From Methanomicrobiales archaeon (GTDB lineage: Archaea > Halobacteriota > Methanomicrobia > Methanomicrobiales > JACTUA01): a stretch of 25,740 nucleotides of DNA. This document shows positions 8,161 to 14,712 of this stretch, one piece after another; position 1 is the first letter of the stretch; every line of letters starts with the position of its first letter. The stretch spans positions 1 through 25,740 of the forward strand of contig JAJRDF010000001.1 in the NCBI GenBank assembly GCA_028678555.1, written 5' to 3'. Position numbers and translations under genes: made by a program. A model generated the notes under the pieces. That model was not told where the DNA came from, ran no database searches, and saw only the letters and a list, made by a program, of their open reading frames with translations.

Positions 8161-8356
8161 ACCCCCGTGGTGTTCGCAGATTGAGATGTGTCGGTGTTTT
8201 CCGGCTGCTGATTGCTACCGGGACGCTCTTGGGGGCTCACCTCCCCCGCCGCGTAGGCACCCCCCGCAGGTTCCCTGTTGCCAGCAGATTCCCGGAGAAA
8301 CCGAACAACTGACTATCCTCTCGGGGGTGGGACCGGGAGGGGGTCACCCCCTCCCG
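8161..8356 (+). repeat. Hairpin repeat, full-length copy B (modules 1 and 2)
   Basis: Bases 8161-8253 repeat copy A, with a hairpin GGGGG (8231-8235) / CCCCC (8243-8247). The copy continues with GGCACCCCCCGC, a variable stretch, ACCGAAC, and CTATCCTC (8313-8320). It ends in a perfect 10-bp hairpin: CGGGAGGGGG (8334-8343), loop TCA, CCCCCTCCCG (8347-8356). The order of modules is the same as in copy C near 16265. It fills the 353-nt gap between two convergent genes, where no coding sequence was recognised. Confidence 0.8.
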
Positions 8357-8424
8357 TCACCCAATCTCCGTCGGGATTGCCTTGCGTGGGGATCCACCGA
8401 TACCTCGCTGTATGAAAAGATCCC

Positions 8425-8922
8425 TCACCGCCCTCCTACCTGTGAAGTCCCTCCCTTCCTGATCGCATCTGCGAGGGACGTGATCCGGTCTCCGAACGTC
8501 CCGTTATTCACCTGCTCTTCCAGCGTAAAGGCAGAAGCCACAAAGTGCATTCCCTTCGCCTCCAGCGCCCGACGGATGATCCCGATGGCAGAGTCAGCCC
8601 CGGAGCCCCCCATCTCCACGAGCACAGAGAAGGGCTTCCCCGATCCCCCTGTGACCCGGGAGAGGTACTCCCGCACGTAGGGTGGGACCTTGTGAGCCCA
8701 GACCGGCGAGGCGATGACCAGGTGATCCACGCCGGCCAGGTCCACCCGGCACGGCCGGATGTCGGATTTCAGGCCAAGGAAGGCCTTCATTGCCTTCACA
8801 AACATGCCGCTCTCGGCAACCGGTTCTATCTGCACCAGTTCGGCTCCCAGCTGGCCTGCCAGGGCCTGGGCCACCTTCGCCGTGTGCCCCTGCCAGGAAT
8901 AGTACGCGATCAGTACCTGCAT
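8425..8922 (-). CDS. Flavodoxin family protein
   Basis: This 165-residue protein binds FMN and carries electrons in the cytoplasm. It opens with MQVLIAYYSWQGHTAKVA (residues 1-18), where the S-x-x-GxT loop binds the FMN phosphate. The middle has HLVIASPVWAHKVPPYVREYL (67-87), typical of the flavodoxin/WrbA-like group, and a later strand PFSVLVEMGGSG. ATG 8922 is preceded by TGAGGG at a good distance; the frame is open to 9042 but the extra part is proline-rich with no flavodoxin features. It is a lone gene convergent with the YkgJ-type gene. The redox partner cannot be inferred from context. Confidence 0.88.
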   Translation of the reverse strand: MQVLIAYYSWQGHTAKVAQALAGQLGAELVQIEPVAESGMFVKAMKAFLGLKSDIRPCRVDLAGVDHLVIASPVWAHKVPPYVREYLSRVTGGSGKPFSVLVEMGGSGADSAIGIIRRALEAKGMHFVASAFTLEEQVNNGTFGDRITSLADAIRKGGTSQVGGR

Positions 8923-9044
8923 CCCGAATCCCTCAGGGAATACAGAAGCAGCCGGTGGTTTTATGGGTTTGGGATGGGGGAACACGCTGACAGGAGAGGC
9001 ACCGTCGTCAGGAAAAAAGCAGCAGGGGGCGCCTCCCGGCACCC

Positions 9045-9072
9045 CGTGAAAATGTGGTTGGTAAAAGGTGAG
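9045..9072 (-). terminator. Possible T-rich archaeal terminator
   Basis: On the minus strand, two short T-runs (ACCTTTTACC and CATTTTCAC) follow closely after the stop of the 71-residue gene at 9077. Archaeal termination often uses T-tracts without a stem. Only T4 runs are present, so support is weak. Confidence 0.3.
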
Positions 9073-9076
9073 AGGT

Positions 9077-9292
9077 TCAGGCGTTCTTCATCTTGGCCTT
9101 GGCAACGAAGCCGTCCTTGCCAAGGTAATACATGAACCCCGGCTGCTTGGCGATCTTCTCGCTGCCGACCTTCTTCTTCCTTCCACCCTTGTTGTGCTTC
9201 ATCGGGGCAGCCCAGACGTAGCCATCCTTTCCGACAAAGTACAGGTAACCCGATTCGCGCTTGATTTTTTCATTTCCAACTTTTTGTCCCAT
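9077..9292 (-). CDS. 71-residue internally duplicated small basic protein
   Basis: The protein consists of two tandem copies of one motif. Copy 1 runs KVGNEKIKRESGYLYFVGKD then GYVWAAPMK (residues about 4-32). A basic linker HNKGGRKK follows, and copy 2 runs KVGSEKIAKQPGFMYYLGKD then GFVAKAKMK (about 41-69). ATG 9292 is supported by GAGGTG 5-10 nt upstream and by the TATA-like box further up; the frame is open to 9427 but the extension crosses that promoter. It is Lys/Gly/Tyr-rich with no cysteine, membrane segment or signal. The function is unknown. The short β-rich repeats might form a small nucleic-acid- or protein-binding fold, which is inference only. Confidence 0.85.
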   Translation of the reverse strand: MGQKVGNEKIKRESGYLYFVGKDGYVWAAPMKHNKGGRKKKVGSEKIAKQPGFMYYLGKDGFVAKAKMKNA

Positions 9293-9338
9293 CAGTACAC
9301 CTCGTAATTTAGGGTGACAATTGATTTTTTGTCGTCGT

Positions 9339-9349
9339 GGTATAAAGTC
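9339..9349 (-). promoter_or_regulatory. TATA box for the 71-residue protein gene
   Basis: On the minus strand this reads GACTTTATACC, a good archaeal TATA match, about 47-57 nt before ATG 9292. Transcription would begin near 9318, giving a leader of roughly 25 nt that contains the GAGGTG ribosome-binding site. Confidence 0.6.
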
Positions 9350-9388
9350 TTTGTGGAATGATGCGGGGTTAATAGCAATGCTTGATGG

Positions 9389-9419
9389 CAAATCTGGATG
9401 GTTATTCAATCCAGATTTG
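9389..9419. promoter_or_regulatory. Perfect 11-bp inverted repeat upstream of small-protein promoter
   Basis: CAAATCTGGAT (9389-9399) and ATCCAGATTTG (9409-9419) are exact reverse complements separated by 9 nt. The repeat lies about 40-80 bp upstream of the TATA box of the small-protein gene, in an AT-richer stretch. It may be an operator for a dimeric regulator, or an RNA hairpin downstream of the flavoprotein gene. No T-run follows. Confidence 0.5.
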
Positions 9420-9623
9420 GGGGTCACCGGGAGAGCAGATCGCCCGGATTCACCGGCCCCTATTCTATGCCCCGGTCAGGAGAATTATCGCATTATGAAC
9501 GTTTTCATGGAAAAATAAGGGTTTTTCTCCATTTTCTCCGGGGGGGTTCCAGAAGAGAACCGGCACAATTGCCCATGGAGCCTTCCCCTGCAGTCACGCT
9601 CCACCCCCGGTCCCTCCGACGCG

Positions 9624-9646
9624 CACCGGCGGAAGGCACGCCGGTG
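9624..9646 (-). terminator. GC-rich hairpin directly after flavoprotein gene
   Basis: CACCGGCG (9624-9631) pairs with CGCCGGTG (9639-9646) around a 7-nt loop, 3 nt beyond the stop codon at 9650. It is a plausible 3'-end stabiliser or terminator, although no T-tract follows. Confidence 0.4.
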
Positions 9647-9649
9647 GAT

Positions 9650-10315
9650 TCAGAGCCACCCGCGCTCCTCCCAGAACGCGTACTCATGGGGCCAGGCGGC
9701 CCGGTGATTCCGGACGATCTCCCGGAACGCACGCCAGTTCTCCGCGATCTCCTCTTCCTGTCCCGGGTATTTCCGCCGGGTCCGGATCGCCTCCGCCAGG
9801 GTCTCGCCGAGGGTAACGGCCGCCTTCTCGGCAGGGAGGATCGCCCCCGGATCCTCCCCCAGGGCTGCCCAGGTATCGCCCACCGTGACGACACCCAGCC
9901 AGCGAAGAACGTGGTTCAGGTACTCCACCACTTCGTTCCCTCCAGATTCCCAGGTCGTGGCAACGGAACACCCGTACCTGCCTGTCAGCAGCTGGCAGTG
10001 AATGGCGTCCGCGGTCCGGTCAATGAATGCCTTCATCTGGGCGGTGACCTGATCGATGTACACCGGTGAGCCGAGCACGATCCCGTCAGCCGAGACCATC
10101 GCTTCCTGCAGGGCTGCCATGTCATCCCCGTGGATGCAGGCCCCGGTGGCATAGCATGTCTCGCACCCGGTACAGGGCAGGATGGTGAGGGCAGCGACGT
10201 CCACGAACGCGGTCTCCGCCCCCTGCCCTTCGGCTCCCCGGAGTACTGCTCTCACCAGGCGCGTTGTCCGGCTGGCCTCTCCCCGCGGGCTCCCGCAGAT
10301 GCCGATCACCTTCAT
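9650..10315 (-). CDS. Isf-like iron-sulfur flavoprotein / NADPH-dependent FMN reductase family
   Basis: This 221-residue protein has a flavodoxin-like FMN fold: GICGSPRGEASRTTRLV at residues 5-21, ADGIVLGSPVYIDQVTAQMK near 75-94. The compact cysteine motif CTGCETCYATGAC (residues 48-60, C-x2-C-x2-C-x5-C) is the pattern of archaeal iron-sulfur flavoproteins, which carry one 4Fe-4S cluster and FMN. In methanogens these are linked to electron transfer and oxygen or peroxide reduction; the role here is not fixed by the sequence. The start codon overlaps the stop of the threonine ammonia-lyase gene (ATGA, 10312-10315), so the two are almost certainly co-transcribed and coupled. Confidence 0.88.
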   Translation of the reverse strand: MKVIGICGSPRGEASRTTRLVRAVLRGAEGQGAETAFVDVAALTILPCTGCETCYATGACIHGDDMAALQEAMVSADGIVLGSPVYIDQVTAQMKAFIDRTADAIHCQLLTGRYGCSVATTWESGGNEVVEYLNHVLRWLGVVTVGDTWAALGEDPGAILPAEKAAVTLGETLAEAIRTRRKYPGQEEEIAENWRAFREIVRNHRAAWPHEYAFWEERGWL

Positions 10316-11526
10316 TCCAGTCCGCTTCCCGAAACGGCGTACCCATGCTTTCGCAGCTCGTCCCCAATACGGCGGGAATGGTCCGGCCCCCGGGTCTCGA
10401 TCACGAGATCCAGCCGCACGGCGGTGACGCCGATGCCGGGATCCCCCCTCCCGTGGTGGATATGCAGGATGTTCCCGCCGGCAGACCCGATGAGGGAGAG
10501 CATCCCGGACAGCGTCCCCGGGGCATCATCGATGGTGGCCGTCAGGTGCAGCACACGGCCGGTCCGGACCAGCCCCCAGCGGATCACCCGTTCCAGAAGC
10601 GGGATATCCAGGTTCCCCCCGCTCACGACGAGCACAACCCGGCTCCCGGGAACGATACCGGCGGATCCCGAGAGGACCGCCGCCAGCGGGGCTGCACCCG
10701 CACCCTCGGAGAGAACCTTCTTCCGTTCCAGGAGGAGGAGCATCGCATCCGCGATGGCATCCTCGTCCACCAGGACCACCCGGTCCACCAGGTCACGGAT
10801 CACGGGGAAGGAAAGGTCTCCCACCCTCCGGACCCGGATACCGTCGGCGAGGGTCGGCCGGGAACCCACGGTCACGGGTTTTCCTGCCCGGAGGGCCTCC
10901 ACCGCCGAAGGGCAGGCGGCGGCCTGGACGCCGGTCACCCTCACCCCGGGGTTTCTTCCCCGGAGGGCTGTGGCGATGCCGGCGACAAGGCCACCCCCGC
11001 CCACCGGCACGATGACCTGATCCACTGACGGGAGATCCTCGTGGATCTCCAGGCCGATGGTCCCCTGGCCGGCGATCACCAGGGGATCGTCGTAGGCATG
11101 GACGAGGATCCTTCCCCCGGTTGCCAGCTCCCGTGCCCGGTCCAGGCTCTCCTCAAGGGAAGTGCCGTGGAGGATCACCTCTGCGCCATAGGCACGGGTG
11201 GCCGCCTGCTTGGAGATGGAGGCCCAGGCGGGCATCACCACGGTGGCAGGGATCCCTGCCAGGCGTGCTGCGAGCGCCACGCCCTGGGCATGGTTGCCGG
11301 CCGACGCGGCCACAATGCCGGCCGGCCCTATCCTGTCCCGGCGGGAGAAGACGTGGGCCAGGGCGCCCCTGACCTTGAAGGACCCCCCCTTCTGCATCGA
11401 TTCCAGCTTGAGATAGACCTCGGCCCCTGCCATCGCCGACAGGGTGGGGGAATGGACGAGGGGAGTCCGGATGATGTGGGGCCGGATCAGGGTGCCGGCA
11501 GCCTCAATATCCGGAAGGGTGACCAT
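10312..11526 (-). CDS. ilvA: Threonine ammonia-lyase (threonine dehydratase), PLP-dependent, with ACT domain
   Basis: The enzyme converts threonine to 2-oxobutanoate and ammonia, feeding isoleucine synthesis or threonine breakdown. The 404 residues match the short form with one ACT domain. The PLP lysine is Lys51 in GGSFKVRGA, the phosphate-binding glycine loop is PVGGGGLVAG, and ASAGNHAQGVA is the substrate loop. The ACT domain is about residues 325-404. The catabolic form (TdcB) looks very similar, so the symbol is not certain. ATG 11526 is the natural start, although no good ribosome-binding site was seen. It is followed with a 4-nt overlap by the iron-sulfur flavoprotein gene, and an acetolactate decarboxylase gene lies upstream on the same strand. 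Confidence 0.93.
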   Translation of the reverse strand: MVTLPDIEAAGTLIRPHIIRTPLVHSPTLSAMAGAEVYLKLESMQKGGSFKVRGALAHVFSRRDRIGPAGIVAASAGNHAQGVALAARLAGIPATVVMPAWASISKQAATRAYGAEVILHGTSLEESLDRARELATGGRILVHAYDDPLVIAGQGTIGLEIHEDLPSVDQVIVPVGGGGLVAGIATALRGRNPGVRVTGVQAAACPSAVEALRAGKPVTVGSRPTLADGIRVRRVGDLSFPVIRDLVDRVVLVDEDAIADAMLLLLERKKVLSEGAGAAPLAAVLSGSAGIVPGSRVVLVVSGGNLDIPLLERVIRWGLVRTGRVLHLTATIDDAPGTLSGMLSLIGSAGGNILHIHHGRGDPGIGVTAVRLDLVIETRGPDHSRRIGDELRKHGYAVSGSGLE

Positions 11527-11642
11527 GGGGAGAGAATGGGTGACCGGAGTCTTGAGGGTTGCGTCTCACCAACCAGGCTTACCGGAGGATGAAGGAGCCC
11601 CCCGCCATCCGCCCTTCCACCACCGGTGCCTGTGCGGGGAGG

Positions 11643-12452
11643 TTACTTCTCGACGAGCGCAGTATCCTGCGAGAGATCCCCGGAGAGGTCCATCTCAGTG
11701 AAATCCCCCGACTCGGGGAGCACCACTGTGAACCGGGGGGTGATGTCCAGTACCACCGGCGTATCCTCCACGGCCAGGTCCAGGACATGCCCCCCCATCG
11801 AACGGTCCGAGGAGAGGAAATGCAGATGGTAGCCGGTCACGTCTATCCCCTCCGTGTAGGGAGGGCTGTAGAATCCCACCACGGTTCCGGTGACATTGTG
11901 CCAGAGAAAGACCGCCTGGTGGGACACGGCCTCGGTGAGGGGCGGGTAGGGCTTCTCCTGGCGGGGCACCGACCGGGCCTTCACTGAGGGGAAAGTGCCG
12001 TCGATCCGGATGGCATAGAAGAAGTTCTCCGACGGCAGGGCGGTATCGAGCGCTGCCGTGACCTGGCTCATGTTCATCCCCGAGATCCCCGGGACCACCG
12101 TCTCGCGCTCAAAGGTCGTGATGTCAGCATAGGGGACGAGAATACTGCTGTTCACGGGATGGGCCGCCCCGTCCATCCCCACCCGGTAGCAGGTGCCGTC
12201 CAGCACCACCATCTCGCCGTCCAGCGCGTCGAAGGTCCCCAGGCCGAAGTCCCCGTGGCGCATCAGCTCTCCCACCGGCACCACCCCGTCATAGGCCCCC
12301 TGCATCAGGGCATCGATGACAGAGACCTGGTAGAGCAGATCAGGATCAGGGGTACCTGCCGGCCCAGGCGGCGTTACCTGGGGAACGGCCAGGAGTGCCA
12401 CGGCCAGGATGGCCAGGGCAGCGACAATGACGGGAACGACAGTGACCTTCAC
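11643..12452 (-). CDS. budA: Alpha-acetolactate decarboxylase, membrane-anchored or secreted
   Basis: The enzyme converts 2-acetolactate to acetoin and CO2. Characteristic blocks are GDFGLGTFDALDGEMV (residues 67-82), ARSVPRQEKPYPPL (159-172) and GYHLHFLSSDRSMGGH (207-222). His209, His211 and His222 have the spacing of the zinc ligands of bacterial ALDC. Residues 5-25 are a strong hydrophobic segment followed by a proline-rich linker, so the enzyme is probably exported, as some bacterial ALDCs are. Overall length (269) is normal for a secreted form. The neighbouring threonine ammonia-lyase makes 2-oxobutanoate, a substrate of acetolactate synthase, so a link with branched-chain 2-oxo acid metabolism is possible. 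An external location would separate it from the cytoplasmic pool of acetolactate. Confidence 0.92.
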   Translation of the reverse strand: MKVTVVPVIVAALAILAVALLAVPQVTPPGPAGTPDPDLLYQVSVIDALMQGAYDGVVPVGELMRHGDFGLGTFDALDGEMVVLDGTCYRVGMDGAAHPVNSSILVPYADITTFERETVVPGISGMNMSQVTAALDTALPSENFFYAIRIDGTFPSVKARSVPRQEKPYPPLTEAVSHQAVFLWHNVTGTVVGFYSPPYTEGIDVTGYHLHFLSSDRSMGGHVLDLAVEDTPVVLDITPRFTVVLPESGDFTEMDLSGDLSQDTALVEK

Positions 12453-12537
12453 CTGACACCTCCACCGCCCGTTTCCCGGGCGGATTCTTCACGGTCCATG
12501 GGCCCGGGCAGGCAATAAGGCGTGCGGTTTCTGCCCT

Positions 12538-13389
12538 TCATGGGTTCAGGGGGTCCACCCGGCCGTGCCTGGCGCCGGTCCTGATCAGCCGGTGGAGGGC
12601 CATCACCACAGCCACGAGAAGCGACCAGAGGACCACCACCGGGAGGGAGGTGCGGTTCACGGGGAACGGGCCCATGAAGGCGGGGTCTCCTGCAGGCATG
12701 AGGGCACAGGCCAAAAAGACGATGATGCTGGCACCGGCCAGGATGTCCCAGACCGGATTCGGCCGGATGACGGGGAATGGTTCCTCCCGCGGCGGAAGGG
12801 TGAACTTCACGGCGGAGGCGGAACCGATGAGGAGGAGGATCAGGACACCCACGGCGACGGGGGTGAGGGGCGGGATCCGGCCCGAGAGCTGGAACAGGAG
12901 GATCACGCCGGCCTGGACCGCCAGTGCCACCATCCAGCCGGCAGAGGAAAGGGGGTCCAGGCTCCCGTCGTTCCCCAGGAGCCGGCCGGCCAGGTACCGG
13001 CCGAGGAGCGTCTGGAGGGCCGCCCACCAGACCAGGTTCACGAAGAGGATGGCAAGCCAGTTCACCCCCAGCACAAGGGGCGGGACCAGGGCGAGACCGG
13101 AGACGAGGAAGACGTACACCGTCCCTGTGAAGAAGGCGATACCCACCAGGTGCCGGTCCCCGAGCCGGAACCGTACCACCAGATCCTGGACCATGGTGAA
13201 ATACGAGAGGTACGCAGCCGCAAGAAGCGGAAAGAGGAGGGGGGACTCGGTGAGGTTGGGGAGCCCCCGCACCGCGTACTCGAGGAGCAGGCTGAACACC
13301 GTGGCCAGGAGGATGGTCCCCCAGCGGCTCCCCGCCTGTTTCATGGGTGCCATCAGGTCTGCTTCCATATCCGGGTGAGCATACGGCAC
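12538..13389 (-). CDS. Multi-spanning membrane protein, unknown function
   Basis: The 283-residue protein was not recognised. Hydrophobic segments lie at about residues 22-40, 51-68, 80-104, 108-128, 150-169, 175-195, 213-231 and 248-267, giving eight likely transmembrane helices. Charged motifs (RFRLGDRH, KFTLPPREEP, HRLIRTGARHGR) sit in the loops. It has no visible catalytic, nucleotide-binding or cysteine motif. GTG 13389 is chosen because TGAGGCG lies just upstream; ATG 13368 or 13353 are alternatives. It is divergent from the radical SAM gene with about 70 bp between starts, and an 85-bp gap separates it from the downstream acetolactate decarboxylase gene. It may share regulation with either neighbour. 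Confidence 0.8.
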   Translation of the reverse strand: MPYAHPDMEADLMAPMKQAGSRWGTILLATVFSLLLEYAVRGLPNLTESPLLFPLLAAAYLSYFTMVQDLVVRFRLGDRHLVGIAFFTGTVYVFLVSGLALVPPLVLGVNWLAILFVNLVWWAALQTLLGRYLAGRLLGNDGSLDPLSSAGWMVALAVQAGVILLFQLSGRIPPLTPVAVGVLILLLIGSASAVKFTLPPREEPFPVIRPNPVWDILAGASIIVFLACALMPAGDPAFMGPFPVNRTSLPVVVLWSLLVAVVMALHRLIRTGARHGRVDPLNP

Positions 13390-13460
13390 CGCGCCTCACA
13401 TACTTTACCATCCTGGCCGGGGCCCCCGGGGGATATCCCCTGAAGCAAGCACGGGGGGTT

Positions 13461-14645
13461 GTGGAATATCCGGGAGGACCCATATCCTTTTCTCGGCAGC
13501 ACGGCAACCTATCGGGGATACCGGTGCACTTCCACCTCCTCCTCACCGACCACTGCAACCTCTGCTGCACCTACTGCCGCGGGAAGGCATTCCTTCCCGG
13601 GGAGGCCCCGGCCGGCCCGGACATGGACCTGGACTGGACCCTTCCTGCGGAACTGCAGGTGGACCTGGACAGGCTCTATGCCTTCCTGGCCCGTGATCCC
13701 TCCCCGGTCCTCACCTTTTACGGCGGCGAGCCCCTGCTGCGGACCGACCTGATCCGAACGATCATGGACCATGCACCGGTGGAGCGGTTCCTGATCCAGA
13801 CGAACGGTCTCCTCCTCCCGCAGGTTGAACCGGATCTCCTCATGCGGTTCTCCACCATCCTGGTCTCCGTGGACGGAGCCCGGGACCTGACGGACCGGTA
13901 CCGGGGGAGGGGCACGTACGACACGGTCATGCGGGGGGTCCGCCGCCTCCGCTCGCTGGGGTACCGGGGCGAGGTGATCGCCCGGATGACGGTAGCGGAA
14001 GCGACCGAGATCGAGGATGCGGTCCTCCACCTGGCCGGGCTCCCGGACCACCCCTTCAGCTCCCTCCACTGGCAGCTGGACGCCAACTTCTCATCCGACT
14101 ATCCCGGCAGGGACTTCCGCTGCTGGGCAGAGACCTCCTATCTCCCCGGCATAAGGAGGCTGGTGGGCCGGTGGGTGGAGGAGATGGAGGAGCACGGGAG
14201 AGTGCCCCGGTGGTACCCCTTCCTGGACACGACCGAGGACCTGCTGCAGGGGCGGGGAAGCCCCCTCCGGTGTGGATCCGGCCACGCCAACTACAGCATT
14301 CTCACGGACGGCGCCCTCTCCCCCTGCCCCATCATGGTGGGGATGAAGGCCCACTACGTGGGGCACATCACGGAGAGCGACCCGATGCACCTCCCCCTCG
14401 TGTCTGTCAACGGTGAGTGCACCACCTGTCACCTCCTTCCCTTCTGCGGGGGCAGGTGCCTCTACGCATCGATCCTGAAGCCCTGGCCTGAAGAGGCCCG
14501 GAGATCCGTCTGTGCCACTGTCCAGGGCCTTCATGACGCCCTGACAGGGGCTCTCCCTCAGATCCGGGACCTGCTGACGTCCGGGAGGATCCGGATGGAG
14601 GACTTTGCCCACGAGAAGTACAACGGCTGCGAGATCATCCCGTAG
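13461..14645 (+). CDS. Radical SAM protein with SPASM-like C-terminus, putative peptide-modifying
   Basis: GTG 13461 gives 394 residues and leaves room for the divergent gene; GGGGGG lies just upstream. The frame is open to 13347 but that region overlaps the neighbour. The radical SAM cluster motif CNLCCTYC (C-x3-C-x2-C) is near residue 30, followed by TFYGGEPLL, a SAM-binding motif, and SVDGARDLTDRYRG. The C-terminal part has extra cysteines (PLRCGSGHANYS, SPCPIM, ECTTCHLLPFCGGRCLYA), as expected for auxiliary iron-sulfur clusters of the SPASM/twitch type. It resembles a methanogen family predicted to modify peptides (I recall the name Mhun_1560 family, unchecked). No short precursor peptide gene was found beside it. 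The chemistry and substrate are unknown. Confidence 0.87.
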   Translation: MEYPGGPISFSRQHGNLSGIPVHFHLLLTDHCNLCCTYCRGKAFLPGEAPAGPDMDLDWTLPAELQVDLDRLYAFLARDPSPVLTFYGGEPLLRTDLIRTIMDHAPVERFLIQTNGLLLPQVEPDLLMRFSTILVSVDGARDLTDRYRGRGTYDTVMRGVRRLRSLGYRGEVIARMTVAEATEIEDAVLHLAGLPDHPFSSLHWQLDANFSSDYPGRDFRCWAETSYLPGIRRLVGRWVEEMEEHGRVPRWYPFLDTTEDLLQGRGSPLRCGSGHANYSILTDGALSPCPIMVGMKAHYVGHITESDPMHLPLVSVNGECTTCHLLPFCGGRCLYASILKPWPEEARRSVCATVQGLHDALTGALPQIRDLLTSGRIRMEDFAHEKYNGCEIIP

Positions 14646-14689
14646 CCCCGGGATGCCGGTCCGGTAATTCCCGTAATCCGGACCGAGAC

Positions 14690-14697
14690 GTTTATCT
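14690..14697 (+). promoter_or_regulatory. Putative TATA box before DUF98-RFAPS gene
   Basis: TTTATCTT stands out in GC-rich DNA. Counting about 26-27 nt from its centre puts the transcription start near 14720, at or just before ATG 14722. That suggests a leaderless or nearly leaderless mRNA and favours the second in-frame ATG. Confidence 0.45.
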
Positions 14698-14712
14698 TCC
14701 CGTGCTGAAGAG

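Noticed and set aside
8071..8253. Two 90-nt units considered as a CRISPR fragment
   Set aside because: Similarity extends over the whole unit with no constant repeat and variable spacer pattern, and there are no cas genes in the window.
8334..8356. GC-rich hairpin as a classical intrinsic terminator
   Set aside because: No T-tract follows, and the same hairpin recurs with a conserved flanking CTATCCTC, which fits a repeat family better.
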